Positions 1-10,128 of a stretch of 64,000 nt of DNA are shown here, piece by piece. A program made the translations under genes and the position numbers. The notes beneath the pieces were generated by a model. The model was given only the letters and a program-made list of their open reading frames with translations, had not been told where the DNA came from and did not search any database. The DNA is from Brenneria alni. Lineage in GTDB: Bacteria; Pseudomonadota; Gammaproteobacteria; Enterobacterales; Enterobacteriaceae. The stretch spans positions 1 to 64,000 of the forward strand of contig NZ_MJLZ01000007.1 of the NCBI RefSeq assembly GCF_003666245.1. Direction: 5' to 3'. Each line of letters begins with the position of its first letter. Position 1 is the first letter of the stretch.

Positions 1-83
1 GCTCCCCTGTGCTACCGCTCGACTTGCATGTGTTAGGCCTGCCGCCAGCGTTCAATCTGAGCCATGATCAAACTCTTCAATTT
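1..83 (-). rRNA. 16S ribosomal RNA, 5' end only
   Basis: Read on the minus strand, the segment ending at 83 begins AAATTGAAGAGTTTGATCAT and continues through the conserved GGCTCAG and AACGCTGGCGGCAGGC blocks, which are the universal first 80 or so bases of bacterial 16S rRNA. The gene runs leftwards out of the window, so only the 5' end is present. The leader and two promoters lie just upstream (235-403). An rrn operon beside murI/btuB is the same arrangement as E. coli rrnB. Confidence 0.97.
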
Positions 84-234
84 AAGATTTGTTTGATTCG
101 CTAACTTAATAGCTGTGCTCAAAGAATTATCAACTGTTTATTCGTAATGAATTTACTGTCAGTCACTCTTCAAGACTTTTTATATCGCTTGCCGATACCG
201 TCTTGTGAGTGCCCACACAGATTGTCTGATTATA

Positions 235-247
235 TTGTTAAAGAGCA
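235..247 (-). promoter_or_regulatory. rrn leader boxA antitermination site
   Basis: The minus strand reads TGCTCTTTAACAA, the canonical rRNA-leader boxA bound by NusB/S10. It is followed by the conserved leader sequence ending GTGTGGGCACTC. It lies between promoter P2 and the 16S 5' end, as in E. coli rrn operons. Confidence 0.9.
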
Positions 248-278
248 GTGCCACATTACGCTGTGGCGCGGGCCGCAT

Positions 279-306
279 AGTTTATGCATTTCCGCTGTGA
301 AGTCAA
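279..306 (-). promoter_or_regulatory. rrn P2 promoter
   Basis: On the minus strand there is TTGACT (301-306) and TAAACT (279-284) with a 16-bp spacer. This is the typical P2 position, just upstream of the boxA leader. Confidence 0.8.
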
Positions 307-375
307 GTGATTAATGCCTGACTTCCTGCTGCCCTCACAACCGCGCAAGCGCCGTTGCCGGGTCAGTGGTGGCGC

Positions 376-430
376 ATTATAGGGACTTCTGCGCAGGCCG
401 CAATAGGTATTTTGCATAAAAATCATCAAA
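376..430 (-). promoter_or_regulatory. rrn P1 promoter with AT-rich UP element
   Basis: The minus strand has TTGCGG (398-403), a 16-bp spacer and TATAAT (376-381), followed by the GCGCCACC discriminator typical of stringently controlled rrn P1 promoters. An A/T-rich stretch at about 406-430 matches an UP element. The promoter starts about 50 bp beyond the murI stop codon, so rRNA transcription continues in the same direction as btuB-murI. Confidence 0.85.
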
Positions 431-455
431 CGCCTACTATTTACCCACCAGCGCC

Positions 456-1313
456 TTAAAGTGGTAGTTTTTCCAGCGAAAGGAAGCCGTAACGCTGTAA
501 TACTGGCCATAACATGGCAACTTTAGGTGTAATCGTCAGGCAATAAACCAGATTCTTTTCCGTTGAGACAGGCGCTCGTTCAAAATTAGCGACCAACCAT
601 GCCGTTCTTCTGGCGATAGCCGCTCCCGAATCCACCAACCGGGTACCCTCCGGCAATGCCAGATGCAGCTCCCGCGCCAACAAAGGAAAATGGGTACACC
701 CCAAAACCACCGTGTCAGGCGGTTCCGGTAGCCGTAACCACGGCCTCAAGATTTTCTGCAGGTCTTCGATAGCGATGGTTTCCCCCTGAAGCTTTGCCTC
801 AGCCAGTTCAACCAATTCGGAAGAACCCAGCGACAATATCCGGCAATCATTGGCGAAACGGGCGATGAGCTCATGCGTATAGGGACGCTGCACGGTCGCA
901 CGGGTAGCCAATAGTCCAACAACGCCATTACGCGTCAGCTTGGCGGCAGGTTTAACCGCAGGAACCACGCCCACCACAGGGAAATTAAAGCGCTCACGCA
1001 AGGCTGGGAGGGAAATGGTACTGGCGGTATTACAGGCAATTACTACCAGCGCCAGTTGGTGACGCTGCTGAATTGCAGTAACAATTTCAACGACACGTTC
1101 GATAATAAACTGCTGAGGTTTTTCACCATAAGGGAATGCCTCGTTATCGAATGCATATATATAGTGGAGATCCGGCAGTAATTGCCGGATCTCATCATAA
1201 ACAGACAACCCGCCTACGCCTGAGTCAAACACCAGTATGGTAGAACGGGCTGGCAGGTCAGAAGGTATAGCTTCCGGTGAGATAGTATTCTCGCCCTGCC
1301 GTACGGTAGCCAT
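456..1313 (-). CDS. murI: Glutamate racemase MurI
   Basis: MurI interconverts L- and D-glutamate in the cytoplasm and supplies D-Glu for peptidoglycan. The protein is 285 residues, the E. coli length. It shows the FDSGVGGLS substrate loop near the N-terminus and the two catalytic cysteines in ACNTAS and GCTHFPLL. The start MATVRQGEN at 1313 was chosen over an in-frame upstream ATG because it matches the family N-terminus. The first 56 bp overlap the 3' end of btuB on the same strand in another frame, an arrangement known from E. coli, so expression is probably coupled to btuB. The rrn P1 promoter follows immediately. Confidence 0.96.
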   Translation of the reverse strand: MATVRQGENTISPEAIPSDLPARSTILVFDSGVGGLSVYDEIRQLLPDLHYIYAFDNEAFPYGEKPQQFIIERVVEIVTAIQQRHQLALVVIACNTASTISLPALRERFNFPVVGVVPAVKPAAKLTRNGVVGLLATRATVQRPYTHELIARFANDCRILSLGSSELVELAEAKLQGETIAIEDLQKILRPWLRLPEPPDTVVLGCTHFPLLARELHLALPEGTRLVDSGAAIARRTAWLVANFERAPVSTEKNLVYCLTITPKVAMLWPVLQRYGFLSLEKLPL

Positions 1314-3135
1314 ATGCCGTCTCATAATCTTTATCAAACAAGTTGGCAATTCTACCATGAACCGTTAGCTGGGGGGTGATGGGATATGAGGCGGAAAGAT
1401 CGGCTGTACTGTAGCTCGGTAAGCGGCGAGTGTTCTGCGCATTGTCGAAGCGTTTTCCTACATACTGATAGCTAAGATCGAAATCAATATCGTACAGCGT
1501 CCAATCGAGTTGATATTTAGCCTGCTGTTTAGCCCGACGAGCCAATACTTTGTCATCTTCATCACTGCGGGCATCAAGATAGCCTAAAGTAATTTGATGA
1601 TGCAAACTGCCGGTATCAAATGACCCAATCCACTCAAGACCTTTCATTGTCGCGGCTTTAACATTGTAATACGTTCCTGTATTCGTCGCGAAGGCATATT
1701 CATAATTGATCAGATTATCAATCTGATTGATGTATGCCGACAAACGCCAATTCAGCGATACTATCCGTCCCTCAAGTCCAGCTTCCCACTGTTTTGACTC
1801 TTCTGGTTTCAGATTTTTATTCGAATCGATGTCAAAGCGTTTCTGTCCGTATAATTGGCCTAATGTTGGCGCCTGAAACCCCGTACCGTAGGAAAGCGTA
1901 GCGCGATAATCAGGTGCAAATGCCCAGCCAGCTGCTACCTGCCACGTTCCATGATTTCCAAACTGTTCGTTATCATCTCCACGGGCAGAACCTTCTAATG
2001 TCACCGATCCATATTGCTGCTGTGCGGTGACATAAGCGCCGGTATTATCTTGTTTATAGTTATTCGATTCCCGGGCTCCGGTGTTAAAACTCACACCACC
2101 AGACGTCAGCTTTTGCTGCTTCCAATCAATACCCGCATTCACCGTACCCTGGGCAATGGCAAACGTATTTCCCCATTGCAGATTACGCTGTTCCATATCG
2201 TCCAGTGAATGATCCGCGCCATAGCGCCCTTGGGTGCTGATATAATTCAGCATACTGTATTTTTGGTAGCTGGCGATCAATTGAGAGGCGTAAGCTCCCT
2301 GCGAGAAACGTAAGCCAGTGCTGTAGGTATGATTATAAATTTGTTGCTTATCGCTACCGCCATAGCCTCCCGTGTCGTAATCATTATTCGAGCCATAACC
2401 GTAGCCGCGTAAGAACCCAGAGAAGCGCTCATCAAATTTATGTTCAACACCCGCCCAAAACGATTTATTCCGCCAACCGTCTTTATCCCCATCACCGCTA
2501 TACGCGGAATTGGGCTGGACATTGAAACCTTTAGTACCCTGATAGGCACCAGCCAACGTGACTTTTGTATTATCGGCTATCGTATGGCGGATACCGCCAC
2601 CGTATTCCTGATAATGATTTGAACCTGCGCCAGCACGCAGGTTGGCGCTATCGTTGTCAGTTTGCGTAATGATGTTAATCACACCGCCAATTGCATCCGC
2701 ACCATACACGGCAGAACGAGGCCCGCGAATAAATTCAATGCGCTGTACAAGGGAAATAGGTATCTGGTTGAAATCGACATCACCTGTAATACCCGGTTTT
2801 GCAACTGGGACACCATCAATCAGAATCAGACTGTGGCGTGCTTCTGAACCGCGAATAAACATTGACGCACTTTGCCCCAGCCCGCCATTTTGCGCGATAT
2901 CCACACCCGGCAACCGGCGCATGACTTCTAATACATTTTTAGCCTGCCAGCGGTCGATGTCTTCACGGGTAATGACATCCATCGAAGCCAGTACGGAGGA
3001 AGCGGGTTGTGGAAACCGGCTGGCGGTAACGACCAGTTCATCGGAGTTCTCTTGTGATGAAGGATTATTGTCTTGCGCCCAGGCAGGAAAAGCCGTGACA
3101 GAGAGCACTGTCAGCAGCGTTGTTTTTTTAAGCAT
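1258..3135 (-). CDS. btuB: TonB-dependent vitamin B12 outer-membrane receptor BtuB
   Basis: BtuB is an outer-membrane 22-strand beta-barrel that imports cobalamin with TonB/ExbBD. The 625-residue precursor (E. coli 614) has a signal peptide ending in PAWA, a TonB box within DELVVTAS, a plug domain with the LIDGVPV and RGPRSAVYGADAIGGVINI signatures, and a C-terminal Phe for BAM recognition. The start MLKKTTLLTV at 3135 is the only one that leaves a proper signal peptide; longer in-frame starts run into the riboswitch. A cobalamin riboswitch lies directly upstream, and murI overlaps the 3' end by 56 bp. Confidence 0.96.
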   Translation of the reverse strand: MLKKTTLLTVLSVTAFPAWAQDNNPSSQENSDELVVTASRFPQPASSVLASMDVITREDIDRWQAKNVLEVMRRLPGVDIAQNGGLGQSASMFIRGSEARHSLILIDGVPVAKPGITGDVDFNQIPISLVQRIEFIRGPRSAVYGADAIGGVINIITQTDNDSANLRAGAGSNHYQEYGGGIRHTIADNTKVTLAGAYQGTKGFNVQPNSAYSGDGDKDGWRNKSFWAGVEHKFDERFSGFLRGYGYGSNNDYDTGGYGGSDKQQIYNHTYSTGLRFSQGAYASQLIASYQKYSMLNYISTQGRYGADHSLDDMEQRNLQWGNTFAIAQGTVNAGIDWKQQKLTSGGVSFNTGARESNNYKQDNTGAYVTAQQQYGSVTLEGSARGDDNEQFGNHGTWQVAAGWAFAPDYRATLSYGTGFQAPTLGQLYGQKRFDIDSNKNLKPEESKQWEAGLEGRIVSLNWRLSAYINQIDNLINYEYAFATNTGTYYNVKAATMKGLEWIGSFDTGSLHHQITLGYLDARSDEDDKVLARRAKQQAKYQLDWTLYDIDFDLSYQYVGKRFDNAQNTRRLPSYSTADLSASYPITPQLTVHGRIANLFDKDYETAYGYRTAGREYYLTGSYTF

Positions 3136-3204
3136 CAATAGAGCATCCAAACAATATAGAGGATGCCGCATTACCATGATAAATAGCACGCGATGATCAT
3201 GGTC

Positions 3205-3425
3205 ACTGCGACGTATACCGGCAGGTCTTCGGGCTTGGGGTCGTTGTTATGTTAATTCTCTAAATATCGTTGGTAACAACGATGATGAGTAACAACAAGG
3301 AGCGATGACTTCCCATCCTCAAAAGACAGTGTCTGCATACATGCTATCGCCTGGACTACCCTTACCGCTGCGCGTCAGCTCCAGATTTACACTGGATTCC
3401 CTTTTAACTCATACTACGAGGCCGG
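3205..3425 (-). promoter_or_regulatory. Cobalamin riboswitch of btuB
   Basis: On the minus strand the btuB leader holds the conserved AdoCbl riboswitch core: GGGAATCCAGTG, then AATCTGGAGCTGACGCGC, then GCGGTAAGG at about 3367-3405. Further on is the B12 box AAGCCCGAAGACCTGCC at 3220-3236. In E. coli, coenzyme B12 binding here blocks btuB translation. The segment between core and B12 box is longer than I recall for E. coli, with an extra hairpin around 3245-3300. The outer boundaries are approximate. The rest of 3136-3572 holds the btuB ribosome-binding region and, on the right, the start region of trmA. Confidence 0.92.
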
Positions 3426-3572
3426 GCGGCTATGCTACGATCGCCTTATGCAGATGTCTAGACTTCCATTCCATTACAAAGCGATCGGGCGACAAAACTG
3501 GACATCCCGACCGGATTCCCTACAATTCCCGGCCAATAAAGTCCTTTTAGATGCCGTTCAGACGAGAAAACC

Positions 3573-4676
3573 ATGACGCCAGAAATCCTGCCTATTGATC
3601 AGTACGATGACCAGATCGCACAAAAAACTGAACGTCTGTGCAGGATGATGGCGCCCTTTCATGCGCCGACACCGGCTATCTTCCGCTCGTCCGTCCGTCA
3701 TTATCGGATGCGTGCTGAGTTTCGCATCTGGCACGATGGGGACGATATCTACCACATTATGTTCGATCAGCAGACCAAGCAGCGTATTCGGGTCGACTGT
3801 TTCCCCGCGGCCAGTGAGCTGATAAACCAACTGATGCCGGTATTGATTGCATCTTTGCGGCACAATCCTATCCTGCGCCGCAAACTGTTCCAGATTGACT
3901 ACCTTTCAACATTAAGTGGTGAAATGGCGGTTTCCCTGCTGTATCACCGGGCGCTGGATGACGAATGGCGACAACATGCCGAAACGTTACGGGACGAGTT
4001 GCGTGCACAGGGGTTCCAACTACAGCTTATTGGGCGTGCGACAAAAACCAAGATTTGTCTCGATCGGGATTATGTTGATGAATGTGTGCACGTTGCAGGG
4101 CGCGATATGATTTATCGCCAGGTCGAAAACAGCTTTACTCAACCCAATGCGACCATGAACATTCATATGCTGGAATGGGCGCTGGATGCCACGAAAGGCT
4201 CCACCGGGGATTTACTGGAACTGTACTGCGGCAACGGCAACTTCTCATTGGCGCTGTCGCGCAATTTTGATCGCGTTCTGGCGACCGAAATCGCCAAACC
4301 TTCTGTCGCAGCCGCACAATACAACATTTCCGCCAATCATATTGATAACGTACAGATTATCCGGATGGCAGCCGAAGAGTTCACCCAGGCCATGAATGGC
4401 GTGCGGCAGTTTACGCGTTTGCAAGGCATCGATCTGACAAGCTATCGCTGTGAAACCATTTTCGTCGATCCTCCGCGCAGCGGGCTGGACACGGAAACGG
4501 TCAAAATGGTGCAGGGTTATCCGCGTATTCTCTATATTTCCTGCAACCCGGAAACGCTGTGCCAGAATCTGGAGACGTTAGTGGAAACCCATCAGATCAG
4601 TCAATTGGCACTGTTTGACCAGTTTCCCTATACCCGTCATATGGAGTGCGGCGTGCTGTTGGAGAAACGCCAATAA
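3573..4676 (+). CDS. trmA: tRNA (uracil-54-C5)-methyltransferase TrmA
   Basis: TrmA makes ribothymidine at position 54 in the T-loop of tRNAs using SAM. The 367-residue protein matches E. coli TrmA (366). It shows the SAM-binding [13 protein letters not shown] loop at about residue 210, the [10 protein letters not shown] motif, the catalytic Cys324 in SCNPETL and the general-base Glu358 in RHMECG. Start ATG at 3573. It is divergent from btuB and convergent with yijD, with 26 bp between the stop codons. I see no special regulation. Confidence 0.96.
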   Translation: MTPEILPIDQYDDQIAQKTERLCRMMAPFHAPTPAIFRSSVRHYRMRAEFRIWHDGDDIYHIMFDQQTKQRIRVDCFPAASELINQLMPVLIASLRHNPILRRKLFQIDYLSTLSGEMAVSLLYHRALDDEWRQHAETLRDELRAQGFQLQLIGRATKTKICLDRDYVDECVHVAGRDMIYRQVENSFTQPNATMNIHMLEWALDATKGSTGDLLELYCGNGNFSLALSRNFDRVLATEIAKPSVAAAQYNISANHIDNVQIIRMAAEEFTQAMNGVRQFTRLQGIDLTSYRCETIFVDPPRSGLDTETVKMVQGYPRILYISCNPETLCQNLETLVETHQISQLALFDQFPYTRHMECGVLLEKRQ

Positions 4677-4702
4677 TCATGTTGTCATGCCCGCCTGTCG
4701 CT

Positions 4703-5083
4703 TCATGCCCCGGGGGGATCGCTCTCTTCAGAGGATTTGCGGCCCCTCAGCTTAAAACCAATCCAGAATACCAATACCACGCACAAAATTGAGGGAACAA
4801 AATTTGAGCCGATGGCAGGGTACTCAACACGAACAATGGCGCTGTAAAGCAGTAATCCTAACAGAAAACAGGCTGATGCCAGCACAGGAATTCCCTCCTG
4901 CATACTGTGGTTCATATAACGCTGATGCAGGCAATATACCGATAAAACCAACGCAATCAGGGGAAATATCGAAAACGGGACGATGGCGCTGAACAACGCC
5001 GCAAATGAGCCGTTAACCGACAAACCGGCGACCAGCGCCAGGATCAGCGTACCTTTTTCCCGATGATGAGGTTGTTCTGTCAT
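4703..5083 (-). CDS. yijD: YijD/DUF1422 family inner-membrane protein
   Basis: This 126-residue integral membrane protein has four predicted hydrophobic segments ([60 protein letters not shown]) and a charged C-terminal tail. It matches the E. coli YijD family, whose function is unknown. It lies 36 bp downstream of fabR on the same strand, the conserved fabR-yijD operon. A role in membrane lipid physiology is sometimes inferred from that pairing, but nothing in the sequence shows it. Confidence 0.9.
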   Translation of the reverse strand: MTEQPHHREKGTLILALVAGLSVNGSFAALFSAIVPFSIFPLIALVLSVYCLHQRYMNHSMQEGIPVLASACFLLGLLLYSAIVRVEYPAIGSNFVPSILCVVLVFWIGFKLRGRKSSEESDPPGA

Positions 5084-5119
5084 GGCTTTTCCTTTTTCAT
5101 GCCTGTTTATATCTAAAAT

Positions 5120-5749
5120 TTACGACCTACCGGATCCGCTGTCCTGCTCTTTGCGATACCAGTAATAGGCGCCTTTAGAAATAATGCGTAATTGCAATAC
5201 CAACCGCTCTTCCAACTGCTTCCGTTGTTCCAGACCGACATCCAGCGCTTCCGCTCCGGCACTGAAAACAATGGTGACCATCGCTTCCGACTGCGCTTCC
5301 GCAAAACTACGCGGGATATGGTTTTCGACTTCCAGATAATCAGCCAGTTCGGCGATAAAATGCTGTATCTCACGCGCGACCGCCGCACGAAACGCAGCGG
5401 ACGTTCCTGAACGCTCACGCAATAATAATCTGAAAGCATTGGGGTTATTGCCGATGAACTCCATAAAGGTCGAGACGGATGTTTTTATCACGCTGCCGCT
5501 TTTGGCAATCCGCTGGCGTGCCTGACGCATTAACTGACGCAGCATTAGCCCGCTTTCATCCACCATTGTCAGCCCCAGTTCATCCACGTCACGAAAATGG
5601 CGGTAGAAAGAGGTCGGCGCGATACCGGCTTCACGCGCAACTTCACGTAAGCTCAGGCTGGCAAAACTGCGTTCAGCGCTTAACTGGCTGAACGCCGCCT
5701 CAATAAGGGAACGACGAGTCCGTTCTTTTTGTTGTGCTCTGACACCCAT
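5120..5749 (-). CDS. fabR: TetR-family unsaturated fatty acid repressor FabR
   Basis: FabR represses fabB (and modestly fabA) and adjusts the unsaturated to saturated fatty acid ratio. The 209-residue protein has an N-terminal TetR helix-turn-helix (about residues 10-55, with [20 protein letters not shown]) and an all-helical ligand domain. I chose [11 protein letters not shown] at 5749; the longer in-frame start at 5824 adds 25 residues that do not look conserved. It is divergent from sthA with about 195 bp between them, and it leads the fabR-yijD operon. Confidence 0.94.
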   Translation of the reverse strand: MGVRAQQKERTRRSLIEAAFSQLSAERSFASLSLREVAREAGIAPTSFYRHFRDVDELGLTMVDESGLMLRQLMRQARQRIAKSGSVIKTSVSTFMEFIGNNPNAFRLLLRERSGTSAAFRAAVAREIQHFIAELADYLEVENHIPRSFAEAQSEAMVTIVFSAGAEALDVGLEQRKQLEERLVLQLRIISKGAYYWYRKEQDSGSGRS

Positions 5750-5878
5750 TATCCTGACCAAATCATCTGCCCTCCTTTCCAGAAAGGCACTATAGCAAAC
5801 TTTATTGCCAACATACTGGGACAAAATTTGCCATATTAAAAATGCGATAATAGGTTTCTATAATAAATACAAGCATGA

Positions 5879-5907
5879 TTGGGTTCTTCCCTGGTGGATG
5901 TTACAAT
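5879..5907 (+). promoter_or_regulatory. Candidate sigma-70 promoter of sthA
   Basis: TTGGGT (5879-5884), a 17-bp spacer and TACAAT (5902-5907), 37 bp before the sthA start. Found by eye only. Confidence 0.5.
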
Positions 5908-5943
5908 CATGTTATTAATTTGCATAAAATGGGTTAACCTACA

Positions 5944-7350
5944 ATGACCACACCAAAACAGTTCGATTATGATGCCATCGTTATTGGTTCCGGCCCCGGC
6001 GGTGAAGGCGCCGCTATGGGATTAGCCAAGCAGGGTGCAAAAATAGCGGTTATTGAGCGGCATTATAATGTTGGCGGCGGTTGTACCCATTGGGGAACCA
6101 TTCCATCCAAGGCGCTTCGCCATGCCGTTAGCCGTATTATTGAATTTAATCAAAATCCGCTATACAGCGATAATGCTCGTATTATCAGCTCCTCATTTTC
6201 TGACATTCTGCGCCACGCAGACAGCGTTATCGGCCAGCAAACCCAAATGCGCCAGGGGTTTTATGAACGTAATCAGTGCGATCTATTCTCTGGCGAGGCC
6301 CGGTTTATTGATGAGCATACCCTTGCCATTCATTACCCGGACAATACCCACGACACGCTGACTGCGGCCAATATCATCATTGCCACGGGTTCTCGCCCTT
6401 ACCACCCGGCAGAGGTCGATTTCAACCACGCCCGGATTTACGACAGCGATTCCATCCTGCAACTCGACCACGAGCCCCGGCATGTCATTATTTACGGGGC
6501 GGGGGTGATTGGCTGTGAGTATGCGTCCATTTTCCGCGGTCTCAACGTTAAAGTTGATCTCATCAATACTCGCGATCGTCTGCTGGCCTTTCTCGATCAA
6601 GAGATGTCGGACGCGCTGTCTTACCACTTTTGGAACAATGGCGTGGTAATCCGCCATAACGAGGAGTTTGAAAGCATTGAGGGATTGGAAGATGGCGTCA
6701 TCGTTAACCTCAAGTCAGGTAAAAAGATGAAAGCTGATTGCTTGCTATACGCTAACGGACGTACCGGTAACACGGAAACGCTCGGTCTGGAACATATCGG
6801 CCTGAGCACCGACAGCCGCGGGCAACTCAAAGTCAACAGCATGTATCAGACCGGGCTGGCGCATATTTACGCCGTCGGCGACGTCATCGGCTACCCCAGT
6901 CTGGCCTCCGCCGCTTACGATCAGGGCCGTCTCGCTGCACAGGCCATCATCAAAGGTGATGCCAACGCCCATTTGATCGAGGATATTCCCACCGGGATTT
7001 ACACCATTCCTGAAATCAGTTCCGTGGGAAAAACCGAGCAGCAACTCACCGCAATGAAAGTACCCTATGAGGTGGGCCGTGCGCAGTTTAAGCACCTGGC
7101 GCGCGCGCAGATTGTCGGGATGAACGTGGGAAGCCTGAAGATCTTATTCCACCGTGAAACGAAACAGATATTGGGGATCCACTGTTTCGGTGAACGTGCG
7201 GCTGAAATTATTCATATCGGGCAAGCGATTATGGAACAGAAGGGTGAAGGTAATACTATCGAATACTTCGTTAATACTACCTTCAACTACCCAACAATGG
7301 CGGAAGCCTATCGGGTTGCAGCGCTAAATGGATTAAACCGCTTGTTTTGA
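5944..7350 (+). CDS. sthA: Soluble pyridine nucleotide transhydrogenase SthA
   Basis: SthA (UdhA) is a cytoplasmic FAD enzyme that reoxidises NADPH with NAD+. The 468-residue protein (E. coli 466) has the FAD dinucleotide fold [12 protein letters not shown] at the N-terminus, a second fold [14 protein letters not shown] for the nicotinamide nucleotide, the FAD-contacting AVGDVIG motif and a C-terminal dimerisation domain. The redox-active CxxxxC disulfide of related lipoamide dehydrogenases is reduced to a single Cys ([13 protein letters not shown]), which is characteristic of SthA. The 3' end overlaps the convergent oxyR by 18 bp, as in E. coli. Confidence 0.96.
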   Translation: MTTPKQFDYDAIVIGSGPGGEGAAMGLAKQGAKIAVIERHYNVGGGCTHWGTIPSKALRHAVSRIIEFNQNPLYSDNARIISSSFSDILRHADSVIGQQTQMRQGFYERNQCDLFSGEARFIDEHTLAIHYPDNTHDTLTAANIIIATGSRPYHPAEVDFNHARIYDSDSILQLDHEPRHVIIYGAGVIGCEYASIFRGLNVKVDLINTRDRLLAFLDQEMSDALSYHFWNNGVVIRHNEEFESIEGLEDGVIVNLKSGKKMKADCLLYANGRTGNTETLGLEHIGLSTDSRGQLKVNSMYQTGLAHIYAVGDVIGYPSLASAAYDQGRLAAQAIIKGDANAHLIEDIPTGIYTIPEISSVGKTEQQLTAMKVPYEVGRAQFKHLARAQIVGMNVGSLKILFHRETKQILGIHCFGERAAEIIHIGQAIMEQKGEGNTIEYFVNTTFNYPTMAEAYRVAALNGLNRLF

Positions 7351-8250
7351 CGCGGTTTCCATATGGCTTTGCATATGCTCACGGATGGTATCGGCCAGTT
7401 GCTCATAGCGTCCGCGCAGCGGTGAGCCGGGGCGGTAAACCAGAGCAATGGTGCGCTTCGGCTCCGGTTTGTAACAGGGCAGGTAGCAGACGCCATCGCG
7501 TTCGCGTTCATGAGGCACCGCCAGCGATGGCAACAGGGTGATACCGCTGCCCGCCGCCACCATATTACGCAGCGTTTCCAGGCTGGTGGCACGGAAATGC
7601 GTGTCTTCATCCGCCCCGGCCTGAAAACAGAATCCCATCGCTTGATCGCGCAGGCAATGGCCGTCCTCCAGCATTAGCAGTTTCTCACCAGCCAGATCAG
7701 CCATTGCGACCCGTTCCCGATTCGCCCAGGGGTGATCCTGATAAATTGCCAGCTTCATCGGTTCATCAAACAAGGGCACTTCGATAAAGGCTTCAGACTC
7801 TTTCACTAGCGCTAATATGGCGCAATCCAGCTTGCCGCTGTCCAGTTGAGCCAAAAGCTGATGGGTTTGTGCTTCATGCAAATACATTTCGAGCTTGGGA
7901 AATGTGCGGTGCAACATCGGGATAATTTGTGGCAGCAGGTAAGGCCCGACTGTCGGGATCAGGCCGATATGCAACGGCCCTGACATGGTTTCTCCCTGCT
8001 GGCTGGCCATCTCTTTCAATACCTTAACTTCACGTAATACGGTGCGCGCCTGTTCAACCAGCAATAAACCAGCCTGGGTAAACAGGACTTTTCTACTGGT
8101 TCGCTCCAGCAGCATTACGCCTAATTCATCTTCCAGCTTACGGATTTGCCCACTGAGTGTTGGTTGGCTAACGTGGCAAGAATCTGCGGCCCGCCGAAAA
8201 TGACGATGTTCTGCTAACGCCACCAGATACTCTAAATCCCGAATATTCAT
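7333..8250 (-). CDS. oxyR: LysR-family peroxide sensor OxyR
   Basis: OxyR senses hydrogen peroxide through a disulfide and activates katG, ahpCF, dps and others while repressing its own gene. The protein has 305 residues, as in E. coli. It has an N-terminal LysR helix-turn-helix ([20 protein letters not shown]) and an effector domain with the redox pair Cys199 (EDGHCLRD) and Cys208 (GFCFQAG) exactly in place. The 3' end overlaps the convergent sthA by 18 bp. A candidate OxyR site lies 50 bp upstream. In E. coli the next gene is argH; here it is metF. Confidence 0.96.
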   Translation of the reverse strand: MNIRDLEYLVALAEHRHFRRAADSCHVSQPTLSGQIRKLEDELGVMLLERTSRKVLFTQAGLLLVEQARTVLREVKVLKEMASQQGETMSGPLHIGLIPTVGPYLLPQIIPMLHRTFPKLEMYLHEAQTHQLLAQLDSGKLDCAILALVKESEAFIEVPLFDEPMKLAIYQDHPWANRERVAMADLAGEKLLMLEDGHCLRDQAMGFCFQAGADEDTHFRATSLETLRNMVAAGSGITLLPSLAVPHERERDGVCYLPCYKPEPKRTIALVYRPGSPLRGRYEQLADTIREHMQSHMETASKQAV

Positions 8251-8300
8251 TAATTATTCTCCTTATCATGATAGCAAAAAACGATAGATAGAATACAATT

Positions 8301-8317
8301 GATAGATTAACCCTATC
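8301..8317. promoter_or_regulatory. Candidate OxyR autoregulatory site
   Basis: The dyad GATAGATTAACCCTATC matches the OxyR half-site pattern ATAGntnnnanCTAT. Further ATAG/CTAT half-sites at 8283-8290 and 8314-8322 give the multipartite spacing seen at E. coli oxyR. The site lies 51-67 bp before the oxyR start. Confidence 0.6.
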
Positions 8318-8700
8318 AATAGTTAACCTGAATAATACATCCCATCAAAGCGTATCTATTTATTTCCACCTAAATAAAACAATATTTTTACTATTAATAG
8401 GTCGAGTCCATGTTTATCAGCCAGCTCCGCCAACCATCTGCCACGCTATAACGAGTTACCAGGCGTATTCAAGCAATTTGGCATTGATAGCATTTTGTGT
8501 ATTTTTGTTAACGATACAGGTTGTGCTGAATGACTGGAAAACAGTTAAGTTCGCAGTCAACATCGTACCCATCCACGATAGGAGCAGAAACTTTACTCAT
8601 GGCATGAATATACTGGTGAAAAAATCTTGGTTTGAATGCAGAGAAAATAGGAACCGGCTTTACCCGGCAACAGCAGTGAGCATGACTAACTCTGTGGTAG

Positions 8701-8735
8701 TTTGTCGATGGTCTGAACCCTGCTTGCACAGGGTT
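8701..8735. repeat. 35-bp direct repeat, second copy at 8851-8885
   Basis: The sequence from TTTGTCGATG to CAGGGTT occurs at 8701-8735 and again at 8851-8885 with one mismatch (8728/8878), a 150-bp offset. Each copy contains a CCCTGC/GCAGGG hairpin. The copies bracket the dispersed repeat at 8734-8867, and the second one forms its right end. Confidence 0.85.
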
Positions 8736-8867
8736 GAGGTTGCTGACAAAGTAGCCTGTAAGCCTGAGATACACGGGCCTACCGTACCGAGGGGCGCTCC
8801 GGCGGCTTACGCCGCTACGACCCCTCAGCACGCTCTCCCTAATAATGAGCTTTGTCGATGGTCTGAA
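8734..8867. repeat. Dispersed intergenic repeat, copy A (134 bp)
   Basis: The left end is TTGAGGTTGCTGACAAA and the right end TTTGTCGATGGTCTGAA, an imperfect terminal inverted repeat. Blocks shared with the second copy at 32349-32532 include GAGATACnCGGGC, GGCGGCTTnCGCCGC, GACCCC and CGCGCTCTCCCTAAT-like sequence. It sits just downstream of the metF stop codon. No open reading frame of its own, so it resembles a non-autonomous palindromic element. Confidence 0.75.
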
Positions 8868-8899
8868 CCCTGCTTGCGCAGGGTTTTCATTAGCCCCGG

Positions 8900-9805
<906 letters not shown>

Positions 9806-9832
9806 TTACCTATTGTCATTGTTATCATTTTC

Positions 9833-9864
9833 AAACGTCTATACGTTTAGACGTCCGTATAGAA
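9833..9864. promoter_or_regulatory. MetJ operator of metF (four tandem met boxes)
   Basis: Consecutive 8-mers AAACGTCT, ATACGTTT, AGACGTCC and GTATAGAA match the met-box consensus AGACGTCT in exact 8-bp phase. The first three fit well and the fourth weakly. MetJ with S-adenosylmethionine as corepressor binds such arrays cooperatively. Confidence 0.88.
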
Positions 9865-10128
9865 AATGACGTAATCCGCTTAAAGAGTCAATCTTTTTAA
9901 ACAGGTGATGAAGTGATGATTCCTCATGTAACATGAGGAATTTTCACGTTACCCCCGCCAGCTCAACAATATTACACATGCGGAGAAACGCACTGTTCAT
10001 GGAAAGATATTCCCGTTCCATACCCGTCATTTTCCAGTTGCAGCAGTGTTGGTTTCCCTCCCTGACGTAAATCTCCGACTTACGTCAGGGATTCTGTTTT
10101 ACCTTATTGTCGCGCCAATGACGTTAAG
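9865..10128. other. metF-arabinofuranosidase intergenic region with two hairpins and an ERIC-like fragment
   Basis: With the operator above, this makes 335 bp without a gene. It holds an 11-bp inverted repeat ATTCCTCATGT/ACATGAGGAAT at 9919-9941 followed by TTT, a likely plus-strand terminator. An ERIC-like palindromic fragment starting ATACCCGTCATTTTCCAG lies at about 10019-10056. A 12-bp perfect inverted repeat TCCCTGACGTAA/TTACGTCAGGGA at 10059-10091 lies downstream of the arabinofuranosidase and may terminate it, though its minus-strand U-tract is poor. Confidence 0.65.

Larger units (their letters stand above)
8251..8899. other. oxyR-metF intergenic region, 649 bp, no gene seen
   Basis: Apart from the OxyR-type site (8301-8317) and a repeat block (8701-8885), nothing here looks coding. 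Two opposed open frames of about 150 codons (8478-8933 and 8508-8936) have no start context and no recognisable family, and they run through the repeat. In E. coli the peroxide-induced small RNA OxyS is divergent from oxyR at this position. I could not find an OxyS-like sequence followed by a terminator. Confidence 0.6.

Noticed and set aside
8251-8700. Possible OxyS small RNA
   Set aside because: No sequence resembling the E. coli OxyS 5' or 3' stem-loops with a terminal T-run is visible. Kept only as a question in the findings.
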